Origin: Gordionus sp. m RMFG-2023
Lineage: Eukaryota; Nematomorpha; Gordioida; Chordodea; Parachordodidae
DNA: 64,000 nt
Assembly: GCF_954871325.1 (NCBI RefSeq)
Contig: NC_088775.1
Span: forward strand, 75,989,561-76,053,560
Direction: 5' to 3'
Every line of letters starts with the position of its first letter. Positions within the stretch are counted from its first letter, which is position 1. The notes below the pieces were generated by a model, which saw nothing but the letters and a program-made list of their open reading frames with translations, did no database searches and had not been told where the DNA came from. Of the stretch, positions 46,822-58,911 are shown in pieces. Both the position numbers and the translations under genes were made by a program.

Positions 46822-48850
46822 CAGTGGCTTCGCTAGGAGGGGGGTGCAGGGGCTCGAGCCCTCTGAAAAATTTGAATAGCCCCCTGAAGCAAAATTATCC
46901 CCTTGAACTAAAAATAAATTTTTTTGATTGCCCATTGAATGATTTCTTTAATAATTCTATTGAGTAATATATAGATTTAACTTTAAAATTTAAAAATTAA
47001 TAAGTCTATCTAAATTATTCTCAAATGAATACTATTTTAATTATTAGATTAGATTAATACTTATAAATTTTATTTTCACTATGTCAGCTTGCAATCAAAT
47101 TCTCTGTTAAAAATAGAATATTAATATCACTCACTAAATATTAATTTAGCATTAACAGTTGAAGCTTTATTGACTTTTATTTTTAAATTATTATATAACC
47201 CTAATTAAATAAATATTAATTGAAAATTAACAAATTTAATATTGTAATTAGCCGAGTATTATATAACCCTAATTAAATAAATATTAATTGAAAAATTTAA
47301 TATTGTAATTAGCCGAGTTCAAAATCACTAATTAACTATATTATTGATATTTAAATTTAATTACCATGCCTCTTCTTAAAAATATTTTCAAGGTCCAAAT
47401 CCAAATAAGTATAAGAGATTTATTAAAAAGTAAGTAAACATATAGTTTATAATCCTCTATTAGATATAATTAGTTATAAAAGATTAGGTTAAATACCACT
47501 TTTACAGACGATTTGACATATTGTTAATATTTTAATAAATTTTACTAATAAATGTTTTTGATAATAAATATAAGTAATAAATTGCTTTCAAATATTTAAC
47601 GCCATCTATTTATTATAAATATTTTTAAAATTTAACATTTTATTATTTATCCCAGAATGGATGTAATAAATTAGATAACTTTTCTTCTCTTTTTTACGTG
47701 TTTTTAGGAAAGCCATTTTTTTCTTATTTGAAAAACGAGTTAAATTTTTAATACTAGTATATTTTTGATATTATTATAAACTACTACTATTTTAAGATAT
47801 AATATACCAACTAGAGGTAGTGCGACAATAATATATAAAATCTTAATTAATTTCTTTTATCATAACATATCACTCTGGTTCTTATTTTATAGTTACAAAA
47901 TTTTCATTTCTAATATGGCATCCCTTCTTTATAAATAATTTAAGGCTTCAATACATTTGCATAATTTCTTCTAAGGATTTTAGTGTTTTTGTTTTATCAA
48001 TTTATCTAGCATTATAAATTCTGATATAAGTTAATATAGTGAGTGTCATGGTTATGACTGCAACCAGCATCTATTATTTGTGTGTCTATGTAATTTAAAA
48101 TTATTATTACAGCTGCTGAGAGCATATGATTGCATATTTTATAAACAATAATGGTCAACTGTGTAGTTGTTTATATATCATTAAAAATGGAAGATAATCT
48201 ATTAGAAATTTAATATCTCACATTTTTTTCTCAATTACTTATCTAGCTTCCATCATGTCATTTAAGAGGAAGCTCTAACCACCATATAGTTTTATGATTT
48301 GAATTGGTCGTTTATATTCTCTTCTCCAAGAATTGTTGATTTGTTAGGGCCTATAAATTTTTCCTTATTAGTCCATTCTATAAAACATTGTCTAAAAATG
48401 GTAACAGAGTGTTATATTAGGTTTTTCACCTTTTGTCAATGTAAGCTGCTAATTTTATAATAAGTAGTTTTTAAAAACCATTATCAATTAAGGCATATGT
48501 ATGAATTAATTAACCTTTATTATCCCTTGTGACGCATAATTTATATAAGCAATCGAATATTTTATACTGTAATAAATAGATTTTGTATTAAAAAATAATA
48601 TTTTTAGAAATGTCTTATATTGTTTTAATTATTTATATGCTAGTTTATTTTGTATGCATAATATAATAAATGACAAAATATGAAATTCAGAATAATTATT
48701 CAGAGTTAGCAAAATTTTAAAAAGTATAATATATTAATATAAAACCCTGGAGACCGGGCTAAAGCGGGCTGAAGGCCCGCAAATGGGGGGTCCCCCCATA
48801 GATTTTTTTAGTTGATCCCCCTGAGATTGTAAAGGCTAGCGACGCCCCTG
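46822..48850. mobile_element. Family A element, copy 3 (reverse orientation)
   Basis: It runs from CAGTGGCTTCGCTAGG to the complement of CAGGGGCGTCGCTAGCC. The length of 2029 bases is close to the uninterrupted family length. It carries the ends GGCTCGAGCCC and GGCTGAAGGCCC. No flanking duplication is visible. No coding. Confidence 0.7.
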
Positions 48851-49031
48851 TATACAAATATTGATAATAAATTTTTTAAATGGCACACTTGAAATTTACA
48901 ATTAAATTTAAAAAAAAAAAATTAATATAGTGATTAACTAAGAACACGGGAATGGATATCTAAGAACATCAATACGGATCATGCTGTTTTTAGAGATAGA
49001 GTTATGTTCTAGAATGATGTCTGGTGTTATT
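48851..49031. other. Short spacer
   Basis: Nothing recognised between family A and the LTR element. Confidence 0.4.
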
Positions 49032-49468
49032 TGTTGTAGTTTTGTATTATTATGATATATATTTGTACATATATATTATAAAATGTCAATCAAAAAGAAT
49101 ATATTTTATTTATTAGTTATTTTATCGAGAATTGATATTCAAACACTTGGTATTTTTTTGTTTACTTTTTTACTTTTGACTTTTGATAAATATTTTATAC
49201 GAGATAAATTTTAATGTTCATGTTTTATGGAAATGAAAAGAAAAACTTTTATGAGATGAAAATTATTTTAATTTGATGTTAATAATTTGATTCAGTCGGG
49301 GATTTTATAAAATGAAGAATATTGAATTGATTTTTTGAAATATATTGTGAAACAAAAAATTATATTATTATGAGATATCATTATGAGATTTTGATTGTGA
49401 AAATTAAAATATATTTTGAATAAAGAAATTCTTGGAAATTAATATATTTACATATAAAATATTAGTGC
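49032..49468 (+). repeat. Left LTR
   Basis: It begins TGTTGTAGTTTTGTATT and is nearly identical to the start of the right copy. Confidence 0.75.
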
Positions 49469-49899
49469 AGTGGTACCAGGATTCGTGAACACTTATTAGG
49501 GAAAAATAAGCTAATTTAAAAAAAATAGTGAATATTTTGTGAAGAGAATCTTAGATATTATAAAAGAAAAAAATTTCTAGGACCGGGTTCCTAAAAACAT
49601 TAGTGGATTCCGGATATTTAAAGGTAAAAAATTTATTTTTATATTATAAATTACACAACGCAATAGTAGGATTTTTGGATTAAAATTAGAAATATATAAG
49701 ATAAATTTTTAAATTTTGGATAATTAATGAAAAAATGGCTTTTTATTTTAATGATAATTATAATAAGCATAATATTAATAAAATGTCAAATTTTAAGAGT
49801 AATTTTAATAAAATTTTTTATTCAAATTTTAATAAAGTGGATATGACCAATAATGTCATTACTGCATTAATTTTTTTGTGTTTTATGTAATCTTAATTA

Positions 49900-50748
49900 A
49901 TGAAACAATTAATAAGGAAAATAAAAAGAAGATCTCTTAAAAATAGAGAAAGTGATATAAAAAATACAAATACTGATAATATAATTCCTAAAGTTTTGGT
50001 GAAATCTTCAGATATCAATGAAGATATAAAAAATAGTTTACATTTAATTTTGTTAGAATTAAAAAATTTAAATGTTAAAAAAAATGTTGAAGAAAAAAAT
50101 GATAAAAATTTAGATACGGGTGACGTATTTAAATTTCTTCAAAACATTGAAATATCGGAGGATATCAATAAAAAAATAGATTCAATTGTAATTGAATTTA
50201 AAGAGAAAATTTCTGATGTTTTAAGTAAAAGGCCAGAAGAAATTTTTAAAAAAAATAAAATAGATAATACTTTGAGACATAGTAAATCTATAATTTTAAG
50301 TGAAATTAGAGAAATGAGAGAAAATATGAAAAATTTGTCCAGAGAAGTTTCCAACTTAAAAATCAAAAGTAATAATGTGATTGAAAGTTGTGAACTTTGT
50401 GGAAAAAAAGGACATATAAGTAAAAATTGTTATTCAAGAGACCGAAAAACTGATGAGAATTTGACTGCAAAACCAAGTGAAAAAAATGACATAGTGTGTC
50501 ATCGATGTGGTTTTGTAGGACATATAAAAAGAAATTGTATGGTGAAAGAAGCCAATTTCAAAAGTGGATTTCCCCAACGAACATCGGTAGTGATAAATCC
50601 AGTGGTTCGAAGTATACAAAATCCTCAGAATATAAATGTGAATGAAATTAAAACCAACAATACAGACCATGATAGAATGTGTTTCAAATGTGAAGAAATG
50701 GGACACATTGCCTTACATTGTATTCAAAGTGTGAGTGGGTTACAGTGA
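49900..50748 (+). CDS. gag-like protein with three zinc knuckles
   Basis: A 282-codon frame. The N-terminal two-thirds are charged and Lys/Asn-rich with coiled-coil character (LSREVSNLKIK). Three CX2CX4HX4C knuckles follow: CELCGKKGHISKNC (about residues 164-177), CHRCGFVGHIKRNC (200-213) and CFKCEEMGHIALHC (260-273). Such knuckles are typical of retrotransposon nucleocapsids binding RNA. It sits between the LTR-like repeats. A host CCHC protein is less likely in that context. It is treated as a fossil component. Confidence 0.75.
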   Translation: MKQLIRKIKRRSLKNRESDIKNTNTDNIIPKVLVKSSDINEDIKNSLHLILLELKNLNVKKNVEEKNDKNLDTGDVFKFLQNIEISEDINKKIDSIVIEFKEKISDVLSKRPEEIFKKNKIDNTLRHSKSIILSEIREMRENMKNLSREVSNLKIKSNNVIESCELCGKKGHISKNCYSRDRKTDENLTAKPSEKNDIVCHRCGFVGHIKRNCMVKEANFKSGFPQRTSVVINPVVRSIQNPQNINVNEIKTNNTDHDRMCFKCEEMGHIALHCIQSVSGLQ

Positions 50749-52016
50749 CTATATGATTTGAAAGAGAATCATATAAAAATAGAAGGATCATATTTAGAGA
50801 ATAATAAATATTTTGATATATATATTTTATTAAAAATTTTGTGGATATATATAATAAAATTGATAATCGTTTTAATGTAAGAAATTTTTATTGTGAAGTA
50901 AAAAAAATTTCAATTAAACAATAATCTGAATAAAAAGGATTATTGTAATCAAACAAGTGAGAAATATCCAGGAGAGATTTTTAATAAAAACATAAATGAG
51001 ATTCAGAGACTTTTAAATTCTGAGATGAATTTAGGTATGAATATTAATTGTATTGAAAAAGAAATTAATCAGTGTTGGTGTTTTCGAATTAAAAGTGATA
51101 ATATATTGTAATAAAAGTTTTAATAAAAATAACATCTGGGAAGAAAAGTATTATTTATCTTAAGCAATAGAGAAGAATATTTTAATTTAAGAATTAAATT
51201 GTTATCAATAAAATAAAAACATTGACTTTAATAAATTCATGTGAATAATACCATGTGGTATGGTATTGGAAAGTTCAATGACATTGTTGTGAAACAATGT
51301 AAAATTAAAATTTTTTTTAATATTATGTGGTAAAAAAAAAACTCTTAAATAAAAGTCGGTGGACAATAAAAGATTTTAAACTTTGACCTAGTTAAGAATT
51401 ATGTAAAATAAAAAAGTTCTAAAAAAGGATGGAGATGTGATGATATCGTTTATAGTTTTAATAGTTATAATTATAAATTAAAATATTATTTTTTTATCTA
51501 TAGTTATAATTATAAATTAAAATATTTTTTTTTATCTATCGGCATATCTTCATATTTTTTTTTTGTAACATAAAAAAATATGATTGTAGTGGCATATTAT
51601 ATATATATTGTAATTTTGTATTTTTGCTATATGAAATGTCTTAGTATGTTTTTTTTGTGGTTCATATTATTTTCTTAATGATATAACGAAAATATATATG
51701 TAATTTTAATAGTGATAATTATAAATTATTTTTTATCCCTATTTGTATTCTTTTATTTTGTTTGTAGTCAATTATTTGTTTTATAATTGAACATTAAGAA
51801 AAAGAAAATAATTATAAAGGATTGTCGAATCCAAATTTATATGTATTATAAAACAAACAAAATATATTAATTATTATAATCTGCATGTCGAAAGAAGACA
51901 ATTAAGAGATAAAAGTCGATGATGTTCAAAGATAAGATTCGATAAATGACGAGGAAATAATCAATGTCCTTAAAGAACGATAATTATATGGTATCTGGTT
52001 TTTTGAAGGGTGGGCG

Positions 52017-52618
52017 TGTTGTAGTTTTGTATTATTATGATATATATTTGTACATATATATTATAAAATGTCAATCAAAAAGAATATATTTTATTTATTA
52101 GTTATTTTATCGAGAATTGATATTCAAACACTTGGTATTTTTTTGTTTACTTTTTTACTTTTGACTTTTGATAAATATATTATACGAGATAAATTTTAAT
52201 GTTCATGTTTTATGGAAATGAAAAGAAAAACTTTTATGAGATGAAAATTATTTTAATTTGATGTTAATAATTTGATTCAGTCGGGGATTTTATAAAATGA
52301 AGAATATTGAATTGATTTTTTGAAATATATTGTGAAACAAAAAATTATATTATTATGAGATATCATTATGAGATTTTGATTGTGAAAATTAAAATATATT
52401 TTGAATAAAGAAATTCTTGGAAATTAATATATTTACATATAAAATATTGATTGTATATATTGAATTGTTGTTAACGGAGTATTATTTGTATAAATAGTTT
52501 ATTTTATTGCAATAAAGAATTCTATGAATCCTAGTGTTATAAATATAATATATATATTTATATGTTACAATTATATTTATAATTTATATAATAAATTATA
52601 AAAAGTTTTGTCATCATA
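52017..52618 (+). repeat. Right LTR
   Basis: The first ~437 bases match the left copy, and it continues about 160 bases further to a TTGTCATCA end. Confidence 0.65.
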
Positions 52619-52955
52619 TCTTTTCTTTATTTAGCTTAGTTAAAGATATTTTATAGTTAAAAAAATGTCCTAAAATATCATCTGTTATTAAATTTTAATC
52701 AAAATCTTTCATATTTGAAACTATTGATTTTTTAAAAAAAATTTAATTTAATTTATACTCTTTCTTTTATCATATTTGTGCCTTTGAAAATGATATAAAT
52801 TAAATTAAAAATTTTATTCAATTTAAATTTTACATTAAAATTTTATTAAAAAATCTGTTAGTAAAATTACAATAAATAAATATGATGAAATTAATATAAA
52901 TATTATGTATAATTGAAGGTATTTGAGAATCTGTAGTCATATGTTAATTATTTGA
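52619..52955. other. AT-rich spacer
   Basis: Nothing recognised. Confidence 0.4.
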
Positions 52956-53344
52956 CAGGGGCGTCGCTAGCCTTTACATTTTTAGGGGGCTCAACTAAAA
53001 AGAAAATTATGGGGGACGAAGCCCCCCATACTCCCCAATTCTTTTCACGGCCTTCAGCCGGGTTTTATATTAGTTTATTATACATTTTTAAAATTTGTTA
53101 ACACTGAACAATTATTCTATATTTCATATTTTGTCATTTATTATAAAACAAAATAAACTGGCATATAAATAATTAAAACAATACATGACATTTCTAAAAA
53201 CAATACAAGACATTTCTAAAAATAATATATTTTAATACAAAATCTATTTATTACAGTATAAAATATTTTCTATTGCTGATATAAAAAAAAATTTGCGTCT
53301 AAACAATTACAAGTGATAAAAAGGTTAATTAATTCATACATATG

Positions 53345-56300
53345 CAGTGTTGCCATGTCTCCCCCCATCATCGGGAGATTCTCGCAATTTTTTAGTTTAC
53401 AAGCAGACATCCTCTCCCGCAAAACTACCGCATTTAGAAATCTCCCGCAAAAATCTACCGCAATTTTTTAATTTCTCCCGCAATATAGGTTTTTACCGTT
53501 TTTAATATAATAAAATAATTTTGAGAGACAGTAATTGATTATTTTTATATTTTTAAAATAAATTTTAAATATTTATTCGAAAAACATGTCTAGTTTGTAA
53601 ATTTCTTTCTATTCTGTTTTATTTTTATCCAAAAATAAATCAACATCATTTCATTCATCAGTACAAAGGAGTATATCAACATCGATTGCAATATAAAAAT
53701 ATTCTCCAAAAATAATAAATAATAACTACAGTTACGGAAATTGTATACACCTATCATGTAGTTCAACATTCACAGAGCTATATCATCACAATGTGGGTCG
53801 AATCTTTTTCCCATGATATTTAACGACTCCAATATAAGTGAAAACCTTACTTGTGGTAGAACAAAAATGAGCAAGGCTATCACAAGTGTTTTAGTACCTG
53901 AATCCTAGAATTCTAGACCATTTGAAAGATGGGCATCCATATGCAATTCTGACAAATGCATCTAATAAGGGAAATATTAAAACATTTCCCTTGATTTTTC
54001 TATTTCAAGAAGAATAAGAACATTTCAATAAAACTGTTAAATTTTTTTCCTCGGATAGTGAAAAATCCAACGATGTAGCTAACCACATAATGTAAATATA
54101 GCTGATACAGGGTTATCAATGAATTGCATGTCAGCTTTCTGCGCTGATAATACCTCTGTAAATTTTGGCAAAAACCAAAGTGTATTTACCGAATTGAGGT
54201 AGCACAATAATGAATTAATACCAATTGACTGCATATGCCATATACTACATGATTCTTGCAAGAAGGCAATGAATGTACTATATGTGGATGTTGAAATAAT
54301 TATGATGAGATGTTTTAACGAATTTAATTCATCAACTATAAGATTTAATGAATTAAAAGAGTTGGTGGAGTGGTCTGACTTGGAATGATGTGAGTTGTTG
54401 CGATATGTACCTATCAGGTGCTTATCGTTAATATATGCCATCGATAGAATTTTTAAATTTTACAAACCCTTAAAAAAATACTTTTTAAATAAAGATTTTA
54501 AAAATTTTGAAAATTTTTTTCAAGTATGAAATAGCAGAAGCATATTTGGGATTAGTTTCACATGTAGGAAATCTACTTCATGAAGTTAATATTCTGTTGC
54601 AATCAGAATATTCTTTATTAATAAAGATTCATAAAATCATGCTACAGCTCTGTTCATCTCTACAGTTAAAAATTGATAATAAATTTTATGACGCTATTGC
54701 TAAAAATATTAAATGTTCAAATAATACTCTAAATATTACATTTTTAAATGAAGCAGATATTTTTATTAGGACAATTTTAGAATATTTACGATCAAAATTT
54801 GATTTTAATAACTCTATTTACAAATGTATAAATATTATGACCTTGGAACAGAAACCGTCAATTAATGGTTTTTGTAATTTAAATAAATATATTAAAAATA
54901 CCGAAAGACATTGATGTCTTGTTTCAGGATATTGTAATTCTCTCTATTTTTTATGATTCGCCAGAATACTTATAGTTAGAATGTCTAAAAGCAAAGAAGA
55001 AACGGGTAGAATTTTTCCGTAATAACAATAAATCCCCATGCTTGGAAAAAAATTGCGAGTACGTCTTCTTTACCTCATTCTAATGCCCCACCCGAGCGCA
55101 TTTTTAGCCTGATGAGGACTGTCTGGGAAAAGGATTGCTTTAACAACATTAGAGGCAGAGCTAATGGTTAAACAAATTTATAATATGTCATGCCAGGAAT
55201 TTTATAAATAACTCAATAACGACGGTAAACGTTTAGTTCCATTGTTTTTTTTATTATATTTTTTTATTTATACATTCACATAAAATAAATATATTTTTTA
55301 CATTGTAAATCAAAAATAGAGATAACACATCTGTAGCATAATTTTGTGAATCTTTGTTTCTGATTGCAACTGCACATTAACAGTATATAGTAGATTTCCT
55401 ACATGTGAAATCATTTCTAAATAAACCTCTGCCATTCATTACTGAAAAAAATTTTCAAAATGTTAGGACAGCTTTTATAATCTTTAGAAATATTTATAGG
55501 TTTATAAAATTTTATAATTCTATAGATGGCGGGTATAAGGAACATATCGCAACCAACATTGTGCTGACTCAATTCTGTAAATACACTCTGGTTTTTTTCA
55601 AATTCACTGAGGCATTATCAGATCATAAAGTTGACATGTAATTTATTGATAATCCCTAATCTGCTATATTTACCATTATATGGTGAGCTATGTCTTTGAA
55701 TCTTTTACTATTTGAGGGGAAAAAATTTAATAGTTTTCTTGAAACGTCCTTAATTTTGTTGAAATAGCGAAGGATCAAAAGAAACATTTTAATATTTCCC
55801 TTATTAGATGCATCTGTTAGAATTGCATATTTATGCCCATCTTTCAAATCGTCAAGAATTGACCTCCTGAATTCAGGTTCTAAAACATTGATGATATTGC
55901 TCATTTTTGTTCTACAAAAGTTTTAATTTATCTTGGAGCAGTTAAATATTATGGGGAAAGATTCTACCTACATTGTAATGATAAGTAGCTCTGTGAATGT
56001 TGTACTACAAGATAAGTGATTACAATTGCCGCAACTGTAGTTGCATCTGTATTATTTCTTATTTATGGAGAATATTTTTGTTTTGCAATGAATGTAGATA
56101 CACTCCCTTGCACTGATTATAATAATGTGATTGAACAATAATAAATAAAATAATTATCATTGAAATGAGTACAATATTACTTTATTATATATTTAAACGT
56201 GATACGTGATAATTAAGCGCCTATCCCTATAATGTTATACACACACACAAGGTAGATTTTGAATTGCGGATGTTTTGCGGGACATTCGCATAAAATATAT

Positions 56301-56615
56301 TTTTTACATTGTAAAAATAAAATCGTTTGTTTTTTTTATAAAATTTTATCTTGTTTACATTCTTTTTTATAAATTAATATATTTTAATAAATCAAGATGT
56401 TATTTTATTTTGAAAAATAGTTACCGAATTTGTATTTACATAAACTAATTATAAAAAATAATAGGCGGATAATTAAGTCAATTCAAAATCCCGGCCTTTT
56501 TTAGCAAATTTTTTATTTCTACCGCAATTTTCATATTTCTCCCGCAATTTTTATATTTATCCCACAAATGACCAAATTTCTCCCGCAATATAAAAATTTT
56601 GACCTGGCAACCCTG
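53345..56615 (+). mobile_element. hAT transposon with CTCCCGC words, nested in family A
   Basis: The ends are CAGTGTTGCCATGTCTCCC and the complement of CAGGGTTGCCAGGTC. The target duplication TACATATG (53337-53344, 56616-56623) is perfect. Subterminal CTCCCGCAA words are dense. The plus strand carries a broken transposase in order: NASNKGNIK (53955, first catalytic region), ADNTSVNFGKN (54146), CHILHDSCKKA (54240), FNELKELVEW (54350), a middle part (54507-54914) and the dimerisation block SLPHSNAPPERIFSLMR (55061-55190). Several stops and shifts make it non-functional. A second, inverted partial copy follows on the minus strand (55385-55990). Confidence 0.85.
55385..55990 (-). repeat. Inverted partial duplicate of the hAT transposase region
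   Basis: The minus strand reads YAILTDASNKGNIKMFLLI and resembles 53740-54600 read on the plus strand, with an internal gap. It keeps the intact first Asp (TDASNKG) where the plus copy has Asn. Confidence 0.75.
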
Positions 56616-57914
56616 TACATATGCCTCAATTGATAATAGTTTTAAAAATCACATAAGGCAATATAATTCTTAGCAACTTACATTGACAAAAGGTCATGAA
56701 ACTAATATAACTCTCTATTATTATTTTACACAATGTTTATAGAATGGATCAATAAGGAAAAATTTATAGGCCTAATCAAAATAACAATTCTTGAAGAAGA
56801 GAATAAAAAAAATAACCAAACCAAATCATAAAACTATATGGTGGTTAGAGCCTCTAAGATGACATAATGGGAGCTAGATAAGTAATCGAGGAAATTATTG
56901 TGAGATATATTTCTAAAAGATTATCTTCCATCATTAGTGATATACAAATGACTACACAGTTGAACATTATTGCTTATCTAAATAAAATATGCTCACAACG
57001 CTATAGTGATAATCTTAAATTACATAACACAAATAATAGATGGTGGTTAATTTGCAGTCATAGTCATTACATTCACGATGTAAACTAATGTCATAATTTA
57101 TTATGTTGGATAAATTGATAAAATAAAAACGCTAAGAATCTTTGGAAGAAATAATTATGCAAATATATTAAAGCCTTGAGTTATTTAAACGGCAAAGATG
57201 ACATATTAGAAATGAATCATTTTATATCTATAAAATAAGGACCAAAATGATCTGATGAAACAATTAAAATTCTATATATTATTTTCGCACCACCTCTATT
57301 TGGTATATTGTATTTTAAAATAATAGTAGTTTATAATAATATCAAAAATATACTTGTATTAAAAATTTAACTCAAAACTGTTTTTCGAAAAAGTAAAAAA
57401 TAGCTTTCCTAAAAACACGTAAAAAATGAGAAGAAAAGATATCTAACTTATTACGTACATAGGATGAAAAATACTTGAAGGCAAATTGTTACAATATTTA
57501 TTATCAAAAGCATTTATTAGTAATAATATTAACTGTAATATATTATATAACTGTCAAATATGTCTATAAAAGTGACATTTTATCTAATATTTTATAAACA
57601 ACTGTATATAATAGAGGATTATAAACTATATGTCTATTTACTTACTTTTTATAAAGAAATCTCTTATTCTTATTTGGACCTTGAAATATTTTTAGGAATA
57701 GGTATGATAATTAAATTTATAAATAAATATACAGTTGATTAGTCATTTTGAACTGAACACGGCTAATTACAAAATTAAATTTGTTAGTTTTCAATTAATA
57801 AATGATTATATTTATTTAATTAGGGTTATATATTAATTTAAATAATAATAGTCAATTGAGGCTGCATTTAAAGTGGAGACAGATCTGTTTTTTACATCCG
57901 TTCCGTTAAAAGAC

Positions 57915-58312
57915 GGTTAATGATGCTTACTACCAAGTGAATGTATGGAAATATTCTAATTACCTAATTTGCTAAATACCGACCAAAATTTATTAAAATG
58001 TAATAAGACCCTTATTATTTAATATATTAATACGGAATCACGTGGTCGAGTCCGGCCTTCTATATATCATCCCCCCAAGGATGGAACCACCAAGTTAGAA
58101 TAAGAAAAAAAACATGAACATTCCAGGGATTCGAACCCGGGAGCATGGGATCATTAAGTCAAGCTCTTGCCTACTAGGCCATAGAGGTTTTCAAAAAATC
58201 ACGATTTTTCAAATATATATTATAAATATATTTGGTAGTGCCTATCCAAATGAAAAATGAAGAAAATTCAAATTTGATAGGTAGTACCTTAAGGTAGTAA
58301 GCATCATTAACC
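57915..58312. mobile_element. tRNA-bearing TIR element, copy 3
   Basis: Perfect 20-base inverted ends (GGTTAATGATGCTTACTACC). Perfect 9-bp duplication TTAAAAGAC (57906-57914, 58313-58321). 398 bases, strongly similar to 36324-36727, no coding. It holds the minus-strand tRNA-like block. Confidence 0.9.
58122..58188 (-). pseudogene. tRNA-derived block inside the TIR element
   Basis: A-box-like TGGCCTAGTAGG and B box GGGTTCGAATCCC on the minus strand, with no paired acceptor stem. Confidence 0.7.
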
Positions 58313-58911
58313 TTAAAAGACAATCTCAATAAATATGATATATATTGATTTTCATTTTAAAAAAATTATAAGTAACGTTATAACGCTCTATAAAATTTGC
58401 CGGATCAAAAAGTCAAAATGTTTTTACTTCAAAATTTGCCGGATCCGTTTTTAAGATGGATGATATCGGAACGGACGCATTATGAACATATATATCATTT
58501 TTAATGAGATTGTTGACGGAACGGATGTAAAAAACGGATCCGTCTCCACTTTGAATGCAGCCTAAGCTTCAACTGTTAATGCTAAATTAATAATTAGTGA
58601 ATGATATTGATTTTCTATTTTTAACACAGAATTTGATTGGAAGCTTATGACATAGTGAAAATATAATTTATGTGTAATCTAATATTTAAAATAGTATTTA
58701 TTTAATAAAAATTTAGACAGTCTTATAATTTTTAAATAATAAAATTAAATTTATATATTACTTAATAAAATTATAGAAATCGTTCAGGGAGCAATTAAAA
58801 AAATTTATTTTTAGTTCAACGGGTTAAGATTCCATTAAAATAAATTTTTCTTCAGGGGGCTATTCAAATTTAGGTGCTCGAGCCCCTGTGCCTCCCCCAG
58901 TGACGCCACTG

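Larger units (their letters stand above)
49032..52618 (+). mobile_element. LTR retrotransposon-like element with gag, no recognisable pol
   Basis: The long direct repeats at 49032-49468 and 52017-52618 are almost identical where they overlap, which points to a young insertion. A primer-binding-type sequence TGGTACCAGGATTCG follows the left repeat. A G-rich purine tract (GAAGGGTGGGCG) precedes the right one. The interior holds a gag-like frame (49900-50748), and I recognise no protease, reverse transcriptase or integrase. I cannot assign a superfamily. It looks like a non-autonomous or broken member. Confidence 0.7.
57860..58562. mobile_element. PIF/Harbinger-like TIR element
   Basis: The inverted ends are about 50 bases (GGCTGCATTTAAAGTGGAGA versus GGCTGCATTCAAAGTGGAGA, both continuing into TTTACATCCGTTCCGT). 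The flanks TGA and TAA versus the empty site CAATTAAGC in other family A copies indicate a 3-bp TAA-type duplication. No transposase. It carries a tRNA-bearing element inside. Confidence 0.7.
52956..58911. mobile_element. Family A element, copy 4, with nested insertions
   Basis: It begins CAGGGGCGTCGCTAGCC and ends with the complement of CAGTGGCGTCACTGG. The flanks TTATTTGA and CTATTTGA match at seven of eight bases. Removing the nested hAT (53345-56615) and the Harbinger-like element (57860-58562) leaves about 1.98 kb, matching copy 3. No coding sequence of its own. Confidence 0.85.

Noticed and set aside
54079-54441. Minus-strand frame of 120 codons
   Set aside because: It is the shadow of the plus-strand hAT transposase (ADNTSVNFG, HILHDS).
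57560-57742. Plus-strand 60-codon frame in the family A core
   Set aside because: It is not maintained in other copies of the element and has no motif.
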